From Romanomermis culicivorax (Eukaryota; Nematoda; Enoplea; Mermithida; Mermithidae): a stretch of DNA of 64,000 nucleotides. How positions within the stretch are numbered: position 1 is the first letter of the stretch; each line of letters begins with the position of its first letter. The stretch is taken from contig CAWUHX010000226.1 of assembly GCA_963922205.1 (NCBI GenBank), positions 310,001 to 374,000 on the forward strand, in the 5' to 3' direction. This document shows, piece after piece, positions 54,416-64,000 of this stretch. Below the pieces are notes generated by a model. That model was not told where the DNA came from, did no database searches, and saw nothing but the letters and a program-made list of their open reading frames with translations. A program made the position numbers and the translations under genes.

Positions 54416-57400
54416 TCATTTCAACTCTTTGACTTGCAAGCCCGGCGGCAGCGATTGCTTCAATTTTTCGGCTTTATCTTTGTCTTGGATGACCAACGTA
54501 TATAGATACTTGCTGCATCGAACCTGAAAATGGATTGATATTGAAACACGTAAACAAAGAGAAATAAAATTAAAGCACAATATTCGGGACATAATTTAAT
54601 GAATAGGCAGGTAAGAACAGACCAAGTCGAGAAATGAAATTTTACTTGATAAATAAACTTCTTTAAAATTAACTTCTAGCGCTCGTATTCGGGTGCTCAT
54701 GTTTCCAAAACTAATATTTACACGCGAGATCGGAAATTGTCATTATCTGTAGAGAAATCTGTGTGTCATATTGCTGAACAAATTTTAAATGTTCATGGTC
54801 ATTGGGTATAGATATCCAAAATCTGAGCGCTGAAACAGGATGTCCCAAAACATTTTTGATGTATGCACAATGCATTCAGAAAAATACAAAAATGCTCTTC
54901 GACGTCTCTTTCTGATACGGAAATATGATGCGCTCACTACTTGTCTAAATTAAATCGTGAATTTTTAAGTTTGTCCATATGATTTTTCTAGAAATTTTCA
55001 TGTTCTTTTCAGAGCAAAAATAATCAATAATCCCCGCATAAAATGGTGGAAGGGTATATACCAGAGGCAGTCCTGAGCCATGTGCCGTCAATGAACTGAA
55101 AAATCAAAAAAGTTGGAAGTCAACCACTATTCATAAATTAGGTTAAAACAGCAGGAATCAAATCATGTTTTAGATGAAAAAGCAAGTAAAATTCAGAAAT
55201 CAGGCCACCAACCTTAAATTCAGATTCTTCGACCAGCAATAACTTTTGTCATTGCCCTGTATACTTGAAATAGGCTGTAAACACGTATAACATTTTCAAG
55301 TATTTACGGCCATAAAAAATTCTATTGTAACATGCTTTCTGTTAAGAAAAGCTGCTGAAATTGTTGTTTGTGTGCAAGACACCACAATGAATAATTATTG
55401 TAGTGACATTAGCGATTTAAGTAGCATTTTAGGACATATCTTATTTCTAATCAACTTAGATAACATTTGCCATTTATTAACAGGCAACATTAATTTTAAA
55501 ATGTCCATTCTTGCCGATGATGTTAAAATCCATAAGGGGTGTGGCTAAATGGTTGGCAGAATTTCAACTAAATCTGTTCCCAACTGAATGTACGACAATA
55601 TATTTTGGTAACGATAATCCAAAATATGTATGCGTAGTTAATGATGAAATTCTATTTAATCGAGGATTTGAGTTCGCGGCATACAACTGACCTTGGATTC
55701 GTATATGCGCGTAGCGCTAGAATTTTTTCTAAAATGTGATTTTCTAGAACGCTGGAACATACATGTAACGGGGCCTTGAGGTCTGGGGGGATGGGCGACT
55801 TTTTTTGTCGCCGAGTGCCACCGATTCCCAAAAATTTAGGAGGGTCTCCAAAGGAAAAGGTCATTTTTAACCGAAAGGGCCGAAAAACGTTTCAAAAAAT
55901 GGTGTTTATGTCCAAAAAGCTGTAAAAATGTATTCAAGGCGCGGAGCGCCGAGAAAATTAGAGATGTATCGGGGACCCGGACCCGAAATTACCCGACCAT
56001 TATGTTGGACCCGGACTCGATATTGCTAAAATTTTGGACCCGGTCCCGATATTCTTATAATTTTGACTCGAACCCGATATTCTCAAAATTTTGGACCCGA
56101 TACATCTCTAGAGAAAATCAACATTTTTGACAATTTCTTGTTCAAAAACTAACATTTTTCAGTATTTTTCTAACCAGAAGTAGGAGGTCACTATTATAAC
56201 CATATGGCTAGCCATGGGATTCAAAAATCTTGGAGGGTCGCCCAATAGCCGGCCGGAGAATTCTGGGGGGTTCCCTATATTCCTATAACACTTCCGCCCA
56301 TTTACATGAATGACTGGAATGGAAAATGGATCTTTTCAACATTTATTTGCTACATAAAATATCCAAGTCTTCAGTGGAATCAAAGAGTTTTCAATGGAGA
56401 AAAATTCAAAAACCATGTTGGAATCATGCAACCGAAATTCAATAATCAGGTTGGAAAGCAAAAGACCTTTGTTCATTGCCTTGTCATGCTGATAACGTTT
56501 AATAATTTTTCAAATGCAGAAATTTTATATCCACTAGTCAAAAATTCCAAAGGACCTCGAAAAAATTTTGGGAAAATAATCGAGAAAAATCCGCGTTTTC
56601 GTCAAATACTTCAAAAACAATAAGATATCAGGCATTTAGTAATAACATGATGATTTTCAAAAGCTATGAGCATAATCTAGGACTTTACGCAAGTTTCGGC
56701 TTAGTTTCCTTCAGGAGAACGCAATTACAGACATCCTTAAGTTAATCTTTACATCGTTGAAAAAAAGAAACTGGTGTATTCGAAAATTAGAGGGAAAATA
56801 TAAACTTCTATAGACATATTTGAATTTTCGCGGCATTCAATTTCTTTTCGAATATTATAAACTACATTCTCGATCACTTTTCTTATTTATTTTCACTAAC
56901 GTGGTTAGATACGAATGGGGTAGGCACGATTTTTATGTAAATTAGTGCGGTGAAAACATCTCCAAGTTGTGTCTATCAAACTTTCGGCATAAACTTTTCA
57001 AAAGTTTTCAGTATGTGTTTAAGGAGAATTTTTTTGACTTTTTGAGCCAATTGGCACAAATGTCCGTGCACAGGAAAAACACTGCTTAGTTCTTCTCTTT
57101 TTAGCAGGGTTTTTTTGCACAGACCAGGTTGCAATGTGCAACTTGAGGAGAAATTTTGGTTGCACAGATAAATTTTTGGTTGCTAACTCTAAAATCAATA
57201 AATTAGCCTAATTTTATCGGACAAACCATCAAGAACTTAGCTTTACCTATATTTCATTCGATTCGCGTCAGTTTTAGGCTTTTATACAGAAAATAAAAGG
57301 GTTGGTATGCGTAACTTGTTCGGTGCACAGCGCCGAAATTTTTTTAGGTTCTGATGTTCTAGAACTGGAAAATGAATCTTTTCAACTTTTATTTACAAGA

Positions 57401-59039
57401 GACAGAAGATTTAATTTTTCCGTGTACCTATTCAAAGAATTTTCCGTCTGTTACAATTCGGAAACTAGGAAAGCAACCACGAGAATTCGGATTCTTCAAC
57501 CCAGAGGTTTTATTTGCACACAGCAACCAAAACTCGGGCTATGCAACCAAATTTTTTCTGCCAAGCTGCACAGTGCAACTTGAGGCCTGACTGCTCTTTT
57601 GATAAGGTTATTGGGTTTTCTGTCCGGAGATGCATTTTTATGCGTTCTAAAATGAAAAAAAAGTGAAAATTTTCCGGCGCTTTGCGCCGGGTTTCAATCA
57701 TACCTGTAAGACGTCCGACCAGTTGGGGGGGGGGGGATAAATCCGAAATTTGGGGGGGGGGTAGAAAAAAAGTCGAAATTTTTCACAAAAAAGGCCAAAA
57801 AACACACTTTTTTTGCAAATTTTTTCAATTTTTTCCAAACTGGGGGGGCCCCCAATTACAGGTATGGTTTCAATTCATTTATAATTTTCTATATTATTCT
57901 AGTGCGCGGTTAGAAAAGGTCATTCTAGTTAGTGCTTAAAGGTTCCAATTATCATCATATTATGGTTAAATGTTTGATCCTGTATTGCTTTTTGACGAAG
58001 TTGATGAAAACCAACATTTTTCTCGATAATTTTCCCAAAATTTTTTGCGATTTTCACAAAAAAAGACAATGCTAGAAATTTTTGGCGGTTGAAAGCCGCT
58101 CGCCTTGCCTAGTTTTTGGATTTCAGTTTGTCCCACTGAAAATTCATTAACTTCACCGAGAAATCAAACCTTCTGTCTGGGAAATAAAAGGTGAAAAGAT
58201 TCATTTTTCAGCGTTCCAGAATATTGAAATCCCGAAAAAATTGTCGACGCTACGCGCCGAACTAATTACTCTAGTCTAGTCATATTAACTTTTTCATTTG
58301 GTCTCCAAAACTCAAAAAAATGGGTTTTAAATGCCCAAAACCGACGCGGATCGAATGAAATGTCAAGGAAACAGTTTGCGATGGTTTTTCCGTTATATTT
58401 AAGCAAATTTATCGATTTTAGAGTGAGCAACTAAAAATTTATCTGTGCAACCAAAATTTTTCCCCAAATTGCACATTGCAACCTGGCCTGTGCAAAAAAA
58501 ACCCTGCTCAACCAACAAGAATTTCTACTCGGACTCAAAAGTATTTCAATCACACAAAGATCAAAATTTTTTTAGATCGCAATAAGATTTTAGGAAAATA
58601 ACAGAGAAAAATCTTGCTTTCCGTCAAATTCGTCAAAAACAACAGAGGATTAGACATTTATCCATGATATGTTGACAATTGAAAGCTATATAAGCTTTAG
58701 CTAGAATGACATTCCCAAACCGCAGACTAGAATAGAAAAAAAATTGAAATCCGGTGCGAAGCGCCAGAAAATTCCCACTACTTCCCATTTTATAACGCAT
58801 AAAACTGCATCTACGGATAGAAAACCCCATAACCTAATCAAAAGGGCGGTCAAGCATCAAATTGCTTTTGACAAAAAAAATTTTGAAATTTGGTTACTGT
58901 GCGCAAATAGGCCTCTTTCTTTCTAAGCTCTTACCTTGAATTTTACGTTTTCCGAATTCTTTTTTATTTTAACCGATTTGGCGTCTTTCCTACGAGCGGT
59001 CAACAAAAAATCCTTGATTTCCGTAATTTGCTTTGGCAT
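54416..59039 (-). CDS. RPL38: 60S ribosomal protein eL38 (RPL38), two coding exons
   Basis: Exon 1 (59039-58935) encodes residues 1-35, starting [20 protein letters not shown] and ending VKFK|GTAAGA. Exon 2 (54523-54416) encodes residues 36-70, from [12 protein letters not shown] to [11 protein letters not shown] and the stop. Phase is 0 on both sides. The 70-aa product equals the human length and matches it nearly throughout. eL38 is a basic protein of the large ribosomal subunit, acting in the cytoplasm after nuclear assembly. An acceptor-like CATTCAG lies just upstream of the ATG, so a non-coding first exon is likely. The 4411-bp intron holds a retrotransposon fragment, MITEs and an inverted-repeat element. 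Confidence 0.96.
55405..55665 (+). pseudogene. Non-LTR reverse-transcriptase fragment
   Basis: Broken frames give [14 protein letters not shown], then [10 protein letters not shown] (catalytic box with both Asp kept), then text like [23 protein letters not shown]. This is the palm of a non-LTR RT. Several stops and shifts interrupt it, and it is only about 260 bp long. It lies in the RPL38 intron. Confidence 0.7.
55757..56313. mobile_element. MITE family B copy with a nested MITE
   Basis: Tips ACATACATGTAACGG and TTACATGAATG match the copy at 9573-10020, as do GGCGCGGAGCGCC and ATATGGCTAGCCATGGGATT inside. It is split by the nested element at 55959-56110. Confidence 0.7.
55959..56110. mobile_element. 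152-bp hAT-type MITE with perfect 8-bp target duplication
   Basis: Tips TAGAGATGTATCGGG and, inverted, the same 15 bases. GAGAAAAT flanks both sides (55951-55958 and 56111-56118). Inside are repeats of GGACCCGATATTCT. The homologous copy at about 9783 has a single GAGAAAAT and no insertion, an empty site. Confidence 0.92.
57105..58506. mobile_element. Inverted-repeat element with CAGGGTTTTTTTGCACAG tips
   Basis: 57105-57215 and 58400-58506 are inverted copies, running from CAGGGTTTTTTTGCACAG through TTGCAATGTGCAACTTG to ACTCTAAAATC. The interior has no complete gene. A MITE (57699-57866) and a GGCGCTTTGCGCC hairpin are inside. The flanking octamers (CTTTTTAG and CTCAACCA) do not match, so the class is uncertain, perhaps hAT-like. 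One arm also occurs near 18400-18620. Confidence 0.75.
57699..57866. mobile_element. MITE family A copy
   Basis: Starts CATACCTGTAAGACGTCCG and ends CAATTACAGGTATG. Shortest copy. It carries three G runs and AGTCGAAATTTTTCAC, the inverse of the block in the other copies. Confidence 0.75.
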
Positions 59040-61044
59040 TTCGTTGAATCCTCTGAATGCGACGAAATCTCCGATCGAAATTATAAAAAAATTCAATCGA
59101 TTTTTATACAGTAAATTGACACTAGGATTGATAAATTATTATAGGCTTATACTATATGTATGCCCGTGCCTTTTTCCTCATAAACTCGACATAATTCGAA
59201 GTTTAATGGCATGGATAATTGATGGGCGCAATGTTGCTTCAATAATCAAAGTTAAAAGTAAATTATATTTTTTTCCCTACTAAACATGTTATTAATTTAT
59301 GAGCGTGTTTGTCTAACCATCAAGACACGATTTATGCTTTAGGATTCAATTTAATTATGATGTATAAAAAATTAACCCCACGTGAAAATCAAATATTGAG
59401 TATAACTTGATGAGAAAAAATGATATTCATTCCATCTGAAAATTAAAATTCACATGGCTACAGTAAGACAAAATTTGAAAATTCTAGATTTTTCCGATTT
59501 TTAACGTTTCAACTGCAATGAATTGGAAAGTGATTTATTTGAAACTGGTTGCTTCAAAATTTGTACTGCGTTGTTTTCCTATTCAGTTCATTGAAAATAC
59601 TTTACCATCCCCTAATCTGAAACACAATAGTTCGAAGAAAGCTAATTTTTTGTTGATCAAGGATTGAAAATCAAAATTTACCAACTACAGGTAAGTTTTC
59701 GATTCTTCGAGCTCTAGCAGTGAAGAAAACAGCTTTTATGTCGTTTTTACCATCTTATTTTCGATTTTAAATCAACCTTCCTAAAAAGTTTAAGATTCAA
59801 AATAGGGAATTCGTTTTTTACCCGTGCACTGTAATGTTCAATGGTGAAGTTGCTTCATGCCTAAGTCGACACACCACGTCTCGCAGCTAAGCAGAAAAAT
59901 GCAAAACTTTCAAAGTTTGAGGTACTGTAGCTATGTGAATTTTATTTTTTGTCAGGTGAAAATTACTTCGATATTCAGCACACAAAACTTGTTCGTTTGT
60001 CTCATTTTTGAAATTAATCATGTTGTCCTTCTCCCACACACGCAAGTATGCACGAAAATGTAATAAGATGGCATTCGTCAAATTTCACGTTGTGCGACCC
60101 GTGGCGTGAATTTCTGTGATTTTTTGTCAGCAAGTAGAAGACATTGTAGACTGTTTATTGCATGTCAAAATTTTTGATGCCTGAGCTTTCAGTAAAGTGA
60201 TAGCATTTAAAAAATTGCAATTTTAGCTTTCAAAATTTATTGTTTCGAGCACCACTGCATTCTTAAACCGCACTTCACACACAGAACACGACGTCTGACT
60301 AATGCAGCTATGATTCTAGAAAAAAGATATAGATACTATTTCAATGTCAGTATCTAGATAAACATTTAGATATTTGCATATATATCTTTGGACAGATGCT
60401 TTTAAATACTAATTTGAGATATCGACAGTGGCACGGGTATAACGTTAGCACTATACCATGAAACCCACATGTAATTTCTTTAAAAAGGAAAAGATGCAAT
60501 TTTAATTTTGTAAACAAATAACAACATTGCTTATATTTCCGAAAATAATAGATGAGCAAATAATAAGGCCACACGACAAAAACGACGAAAGTATGCATCA
60601 TCACACGACAGTAAAGGCAAGGACACAGAAGACGAAAATTTGACACTTTACAAAATTTACATTTTTATGTTATCGACAGTTTATATTTTCTCGTGATGAG
60701 ACTAGACAACAAAACTTACATTGCTCTTAGTTTATAATTTTACGATGAAAACGTGTACTTTTGTAATTTAGACCCATAAAAATCCGCTGCTTTACATAGC
60801 ACAGAAAAAACAAGAATAATAAGATCCAACGAATATTATTTTTATATTTTCTTCGAAAACTGCGAAGAATTCAAAAAACGAAAAAATTGCTTTTATACGA
60901 CAGGGAAAGCTTGCTTAACGACGATCGGAAATAAACAAAATTTAATTCCTGGCGTTAAGCGAATGCTTTGTGTACCAGCCTAGAGAGCGAAATTCACATC
61001 AAAAAACAATAATAAAATTTACTCGTATAAAACACTCACCAAAA
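59040..61044. other. Intergenic; RPL38 upstream region, no other gene seen
   Basis: AT-rich DNA upstream of RPL38 and downstream of the zinc-ribbon gene. No frame shows a domain. The RPL38 promoter and its first non-coding exon should lie just beyond 59055, but I cannot place them. Confidence 0.5.
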
Positions 61045-61666
61045 TTAGATGGGAAATTCCGTCAACCAGATATAGCTGGCTCGACAGCCGGGGCATTCGG
61101 CCAAATCCATGAGATTTATGATTTTCGGGTGAGCTTCGCATGGACGTCGAGCTCGGCCAGCTGGAAGGGGGTGAAAATAACGAATACAGTATGTAAAAAT
61201 ACGGTTTTTAAGGAAATCGAATAGTCGAACATGTCGGGACGTCAAATCTTGTAGTTCAACTAGAAGTATAATTAGTCATACCGCAATATTTAATATTCGA
61301 TATAAAATTACAAAATTATAATTTTCTATTAATTTAAACTTGCAATTGGGAATATGAGCTCGATCGACAATAAGCAAGCATCCCGACTCAGATAAATTTC
61401 AAAAACAAATTTTTGAGCTAACAGTGTAGGCGCGTTCTACGACCCAGAACTACAATAATACTTCGCAAGACCTTCAATTGCCAAGAACATATTTATGGAA
61501 AAATGAAACTTCAAACGCTTCTTATTCAAATAAATTATTGCGATAAAAATATTAAATGAAAAAACTCACATTGCAAAACGTATCCGCATTTACGACACGT
61601 AACTTTAGCTTTTGGTCGCTTGCAATTGCATAAAGCACTTTTTTCCGCCGGAATCGGTTGCGTTTC
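61045..61666 (-). CDS. Small zinc-ribbon protein, last two exons (CG13380-like)
   Basis: Exon 61666-61570 encodes ETQPIPAEK..LCNCKRPKAKVTCRKCGYVLQ. After a 409-bp intron (GTGAGT..CCAG), exon 61160-61045 adds SGRARRPCEAHPKIINLMDL, then AECPGCRASYIWLTEFPI and the stop. The two CxxC pairs plus CEAHP and CPGC form two zinc-binding knuckles. The layout matches, from memory, small animal proteins of the Drosophila CG13380 type, whose function is unknown. The frame continues upstream past an acceptor at 61667 with no in-frame ATG, so at least one 5' exon is missing from this call. Confidence 0.7.
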
Positions 61667-62297
61667 CTGATCTAGACATGGATAGAAATTTCAAGTTTTC
61701 AACATGAATAACAGGAAAATTGAAGAGATCAAAAAAGTACGATTGAAATTTCAAACGAAAGAGTAAGCTGAGTTCGATTTCAATATTCTAGCTAATCAAC
61801 AAAGTCACGAAATTACCATAAAATAAAACAAAATTTGCTTCCAAGGTCATTCATATCCCAATCCAATGCACACAATGGTCAAATCAATACGTTTAAAAAT
61901 GTTTTTCAATATGCCGCGATTGTTTTCAATGTAGATAATTAATGATACAGTACCAACACCATTGAAAGACTAAGGTAGTATTTATCAGCAAGTATTTTTA
62001 AATTTTCGGGCCTTTTTTAGAGAACCTTCTTCGGTTGACACCAGGCTATAGTCTGTTTTTCTGACGACAGTGTTAGTTTTTCAATATTCTGAATTATAGG
62101 CCAAAAAAATCATATTGAAGATCTTTTTTTCATTTCTAACACACAAGCTATTTAACTCCTAAGACGGAATTTTCGCACGCCAAAAGTTAAAAATTCAAAA
62201 CTTGGGGACAAAATTACGGAATGCGATCACAGTTTTAGGAGCCTTTTTGGACAGCTTTATCCACATAAGAAAAGTGGATGTTAATCTGGTAGAATTT
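61667..62297. other. Upstream of the zinc-ribbon exons; first exon not found
   Basis: No exon with a start codon in the right phase could be recognised on the minus strand. The rest is AT-rich, with no domain-bearing frame. Confidence 0.4.
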
Positions 62298-62452
62298 GGC
62301 CCCCAACTTGGCCAACCATATACCCAACTCCCCCCCTCCAGTTTGGAAAAAATTAAAAAATTGGAAAAAAGTGTATGTTTTTAGCCTTTTTTGGGAAAAA
62401 TTTCGACTTTTTTCGACCTCCCTCCCAACTGGTCGGACCTCTTACAGGTATG
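62298..62452. mobile_element. Truncated MITE family A copy
   Basis: Contains CCCAACTTGGCCAACCATATACCC and ends GGTCGGACCTCTTACAGGTATG. The left CATACCTGTA tip is missing and the C/G runs are short, so this is an older or truncated copy. Confidence 0.65.
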
Positions 62453-62876
62453 GTGCAGAAATGCACTGACGTGATTTGACGTTCATAGGTTCCAACTTGT
62501 TCGGAATAGACTCATGCTTTAACATGAATAATTAGATACCTTATCTGGTTGAAAAGATTTTTAAGATCATGAAGCACATAAGTTTCCACAAGCCAAATTG
62601 GCTTCGGCAGCCATTTTGTCATTTTAAGGAGCCAAAGGCTTCGAGCTGATTTCAAGAAAGCCTAGACTAGCAAATACTCTTGGGAACAGGAAATTTACGA
62701 ATGGCATTTTTGTAACTAACAATCAGGTGGCGCGATAGCGTCATCCTATAATATACATGGACCCCCCAAGTTCAGGTCCCCCTATAGAGCCAAAATGGTA
62801 GGAGGTAGAACCTTGGGGTTGTTTTCATAATTTCGGACTTAGAGACAAACTATGTGGTTGTCGGGGTTGCCACAGG

Positions 62877-63368
62877 TGCACGTGTTCAGCTTCCGGCGTC
62901 GGTGCGCAGGCGGTAAGACGCGGCGAAAAGTGGCGGAAAAGAATAATAAAATTTACATAGAAATATGTGGCCACTGTTTCGCGTATTTTTTGTTTTTATT
63001 CATTCTGAAAAATATTGTGGTTTTTTATGGAGCGTCGCCGCCAACTGCCAATTACTTTATATTATTTTATTATTGTTTTGGCGTCGCCCGTTGCATTCCC
63101 AATATAAATTGGACAGGTAATTGTTTTGTTTTGTGAGCGTAGTGGAGGATCTTCTAAGTTTAGGAGTGGAGACTTGGGTAGGATCTCCTGAGGTACGTGC
63201 CAAGGTGTTCTGCCTGAGGTTTGGTGAAGTACTGGCGTGTGTCTGGTGAAACGTGTGAGAGAGTTTTTAGTTTATTGTTTTTGTTATCCTGTGGTCAGAA
63301 CTGTTGCAACTTCCTTTGTCTAAACCCAAAGACCGGTTACATCATCTTCAAGCCACAGCAGCCTAACA
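62877..63368 (+). mobile_element. Solo LTR of the Gypsy family
   Basis: Begins TGCACGTGTTCAGCTTCCGG and ends CAGCAGCCTAACA, matching the LTR at 38282-38746 in the opposite orientation. The copies differ by scattered changes and some short blocks. No internal sequence lies beside it, as expected after recombination between two LTRs. No target duplication could be recognised. Confidence 0.85.
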
Positions 63369-64000
63369 TGGTGCCTGTGGTCATTTGACCTCTATCTGCA
63401 ACTGGTGCTCGTCTGTGGTCCAAAAAATGCAAAAACGGTTTTTAGGGCCTTTAATTCCAGCACTGCATGCTCCACATTGGGTGTAGCATCACTGAGTTCG
63501 ATATTTCGCCAAATACATCGATCCGGTGTCCCTAAGATTACACTTTTTTCTTTTTCAGAAATATGGCCTCGATCCAATTATACCATGACCCAAAGTCCGG
63601 AAATCCACCAAAATGTCACAATTTAGTTAAATAAGGTTTGTGACTTCAGAAAAACAATTTTTACATGAAATTTTTTGCTGAATGTTTTTTAAGCATGATG
63701 CATTCATGTCCACATGACTGCGTGGATAAAGTCATAGAGGAGGTGCATGTGATCATGTGACCACGCTAGTGGGCAATGCTTAAGGATAGGCGGAACTAGT
63801 TATCCTCGACTATGTGGTTATCACCGTGAGGGGTTCCAGGTGGTAGCATATCTGGGTTTGTTTGGCATGGCCACAGTGTCACTTTAACCACCGGATCACC
63901 TACACCACTTAGTCCTTTTAGCCACTGGATTGCCTCCACCACCGGCTCATTCCTGCTACTGGATCGATTCCACCAGTCATTTCTGCTGCCGGTCATTTAT
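63369..64000. other. Possible Tc1-like helix-turn-helix relic; otherwise nothing seen
   Basis: On the minus strand 63577-63392 encodes RGHISEKEKSVI and later text resembling the start of a Tc1/mariner helix-turn-helix domain. There are no inverted ends or downstream catalytic parts. The final 150 bp has loose CCACTGGAT-like repeats. Weak evidence only. Confidence 0.25.

Noticed and set aside
57105-58506. hAT classification with an 8-bp target duplication
   Set aside because: The flanking octamers CTTTTTAG and CTCAACCA do not match, so only the inverted repeat itself is claimed.

Overview
The window reads as animal nuclear DNA, AT-rich and packed with transposons. Genes are split by GT..AG introns from about 64 bp to 4.4 kb. 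Short interstitial TTAGGC arrays (3390-3406, 24219-24437, 51712-51760) match the nematode-type telomere repeat, so a nematode is the best guess. Alkbh2 is, from memory, absent from Caenorhabditis, so an early-branching nematode is possible. The species cannot be fixed from sequence alone.

Region 1 (1-4034): mostly non-coding, with a minisatellite and two possible 5' exons of an unknown minus-strand gene. Region 2 (4035-16905): a 12.9 kb Mutator-like (MULE) element bounded by inverted repeats. Each end carries a 43-bp tandem array built around a perfect 14-bp palindrome. One strand carries an intact 1340-aa transposase with FLYWCH/FAR1-like, MULE DDE, SWIM and PHD parts and a C-terminal cysteine-peptidase-like part. 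The other strand carries a six-exon gene that I reconstruct as a NADAR-SGNH fusion of 345 aa, with every splice phase consistent. A hAT element with a perfect 8-bp target duplication sits in one of its introns. Region 3 (16906-26950): nested transposons: a 5 kb hAT element holding a decayed transposase and a decayed non-LTR retrotransposon, MITEs with G runs, a telomere-like block and a possible structured RNA.

Region 4 (26950-38746): a decayed second MULE transposase abuts a two-exon gene for a DEDDy 3'-5' exonuclease-like protein. Next to it is an intact Ty3/Gypsy gag-pol ORF of 2229 aa with a 5' LTR but no visible 3' LTR. A solo LTR of the same family lies at 62877-63368 in the other orientation.

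Region 5 (39600-61700): cellular genes. These are a five-exon zinc-finger protein (634 aa, plus), ALKBH2-like DNA dioxygenase (250 aa, minus), a zinc metallopeptidase interrupted by a foldback repeat (plus), ribosomal protein eL38/RPL38 (70 aa, minus, with a 4.4 kb intron full of transposons) and a small zinc-ribbon protein (minus). These genes have no obvious common pathway. The element cargo (NADAR-SGNH, peptidase-like tail, exonuclease) is the unusual part of the window.
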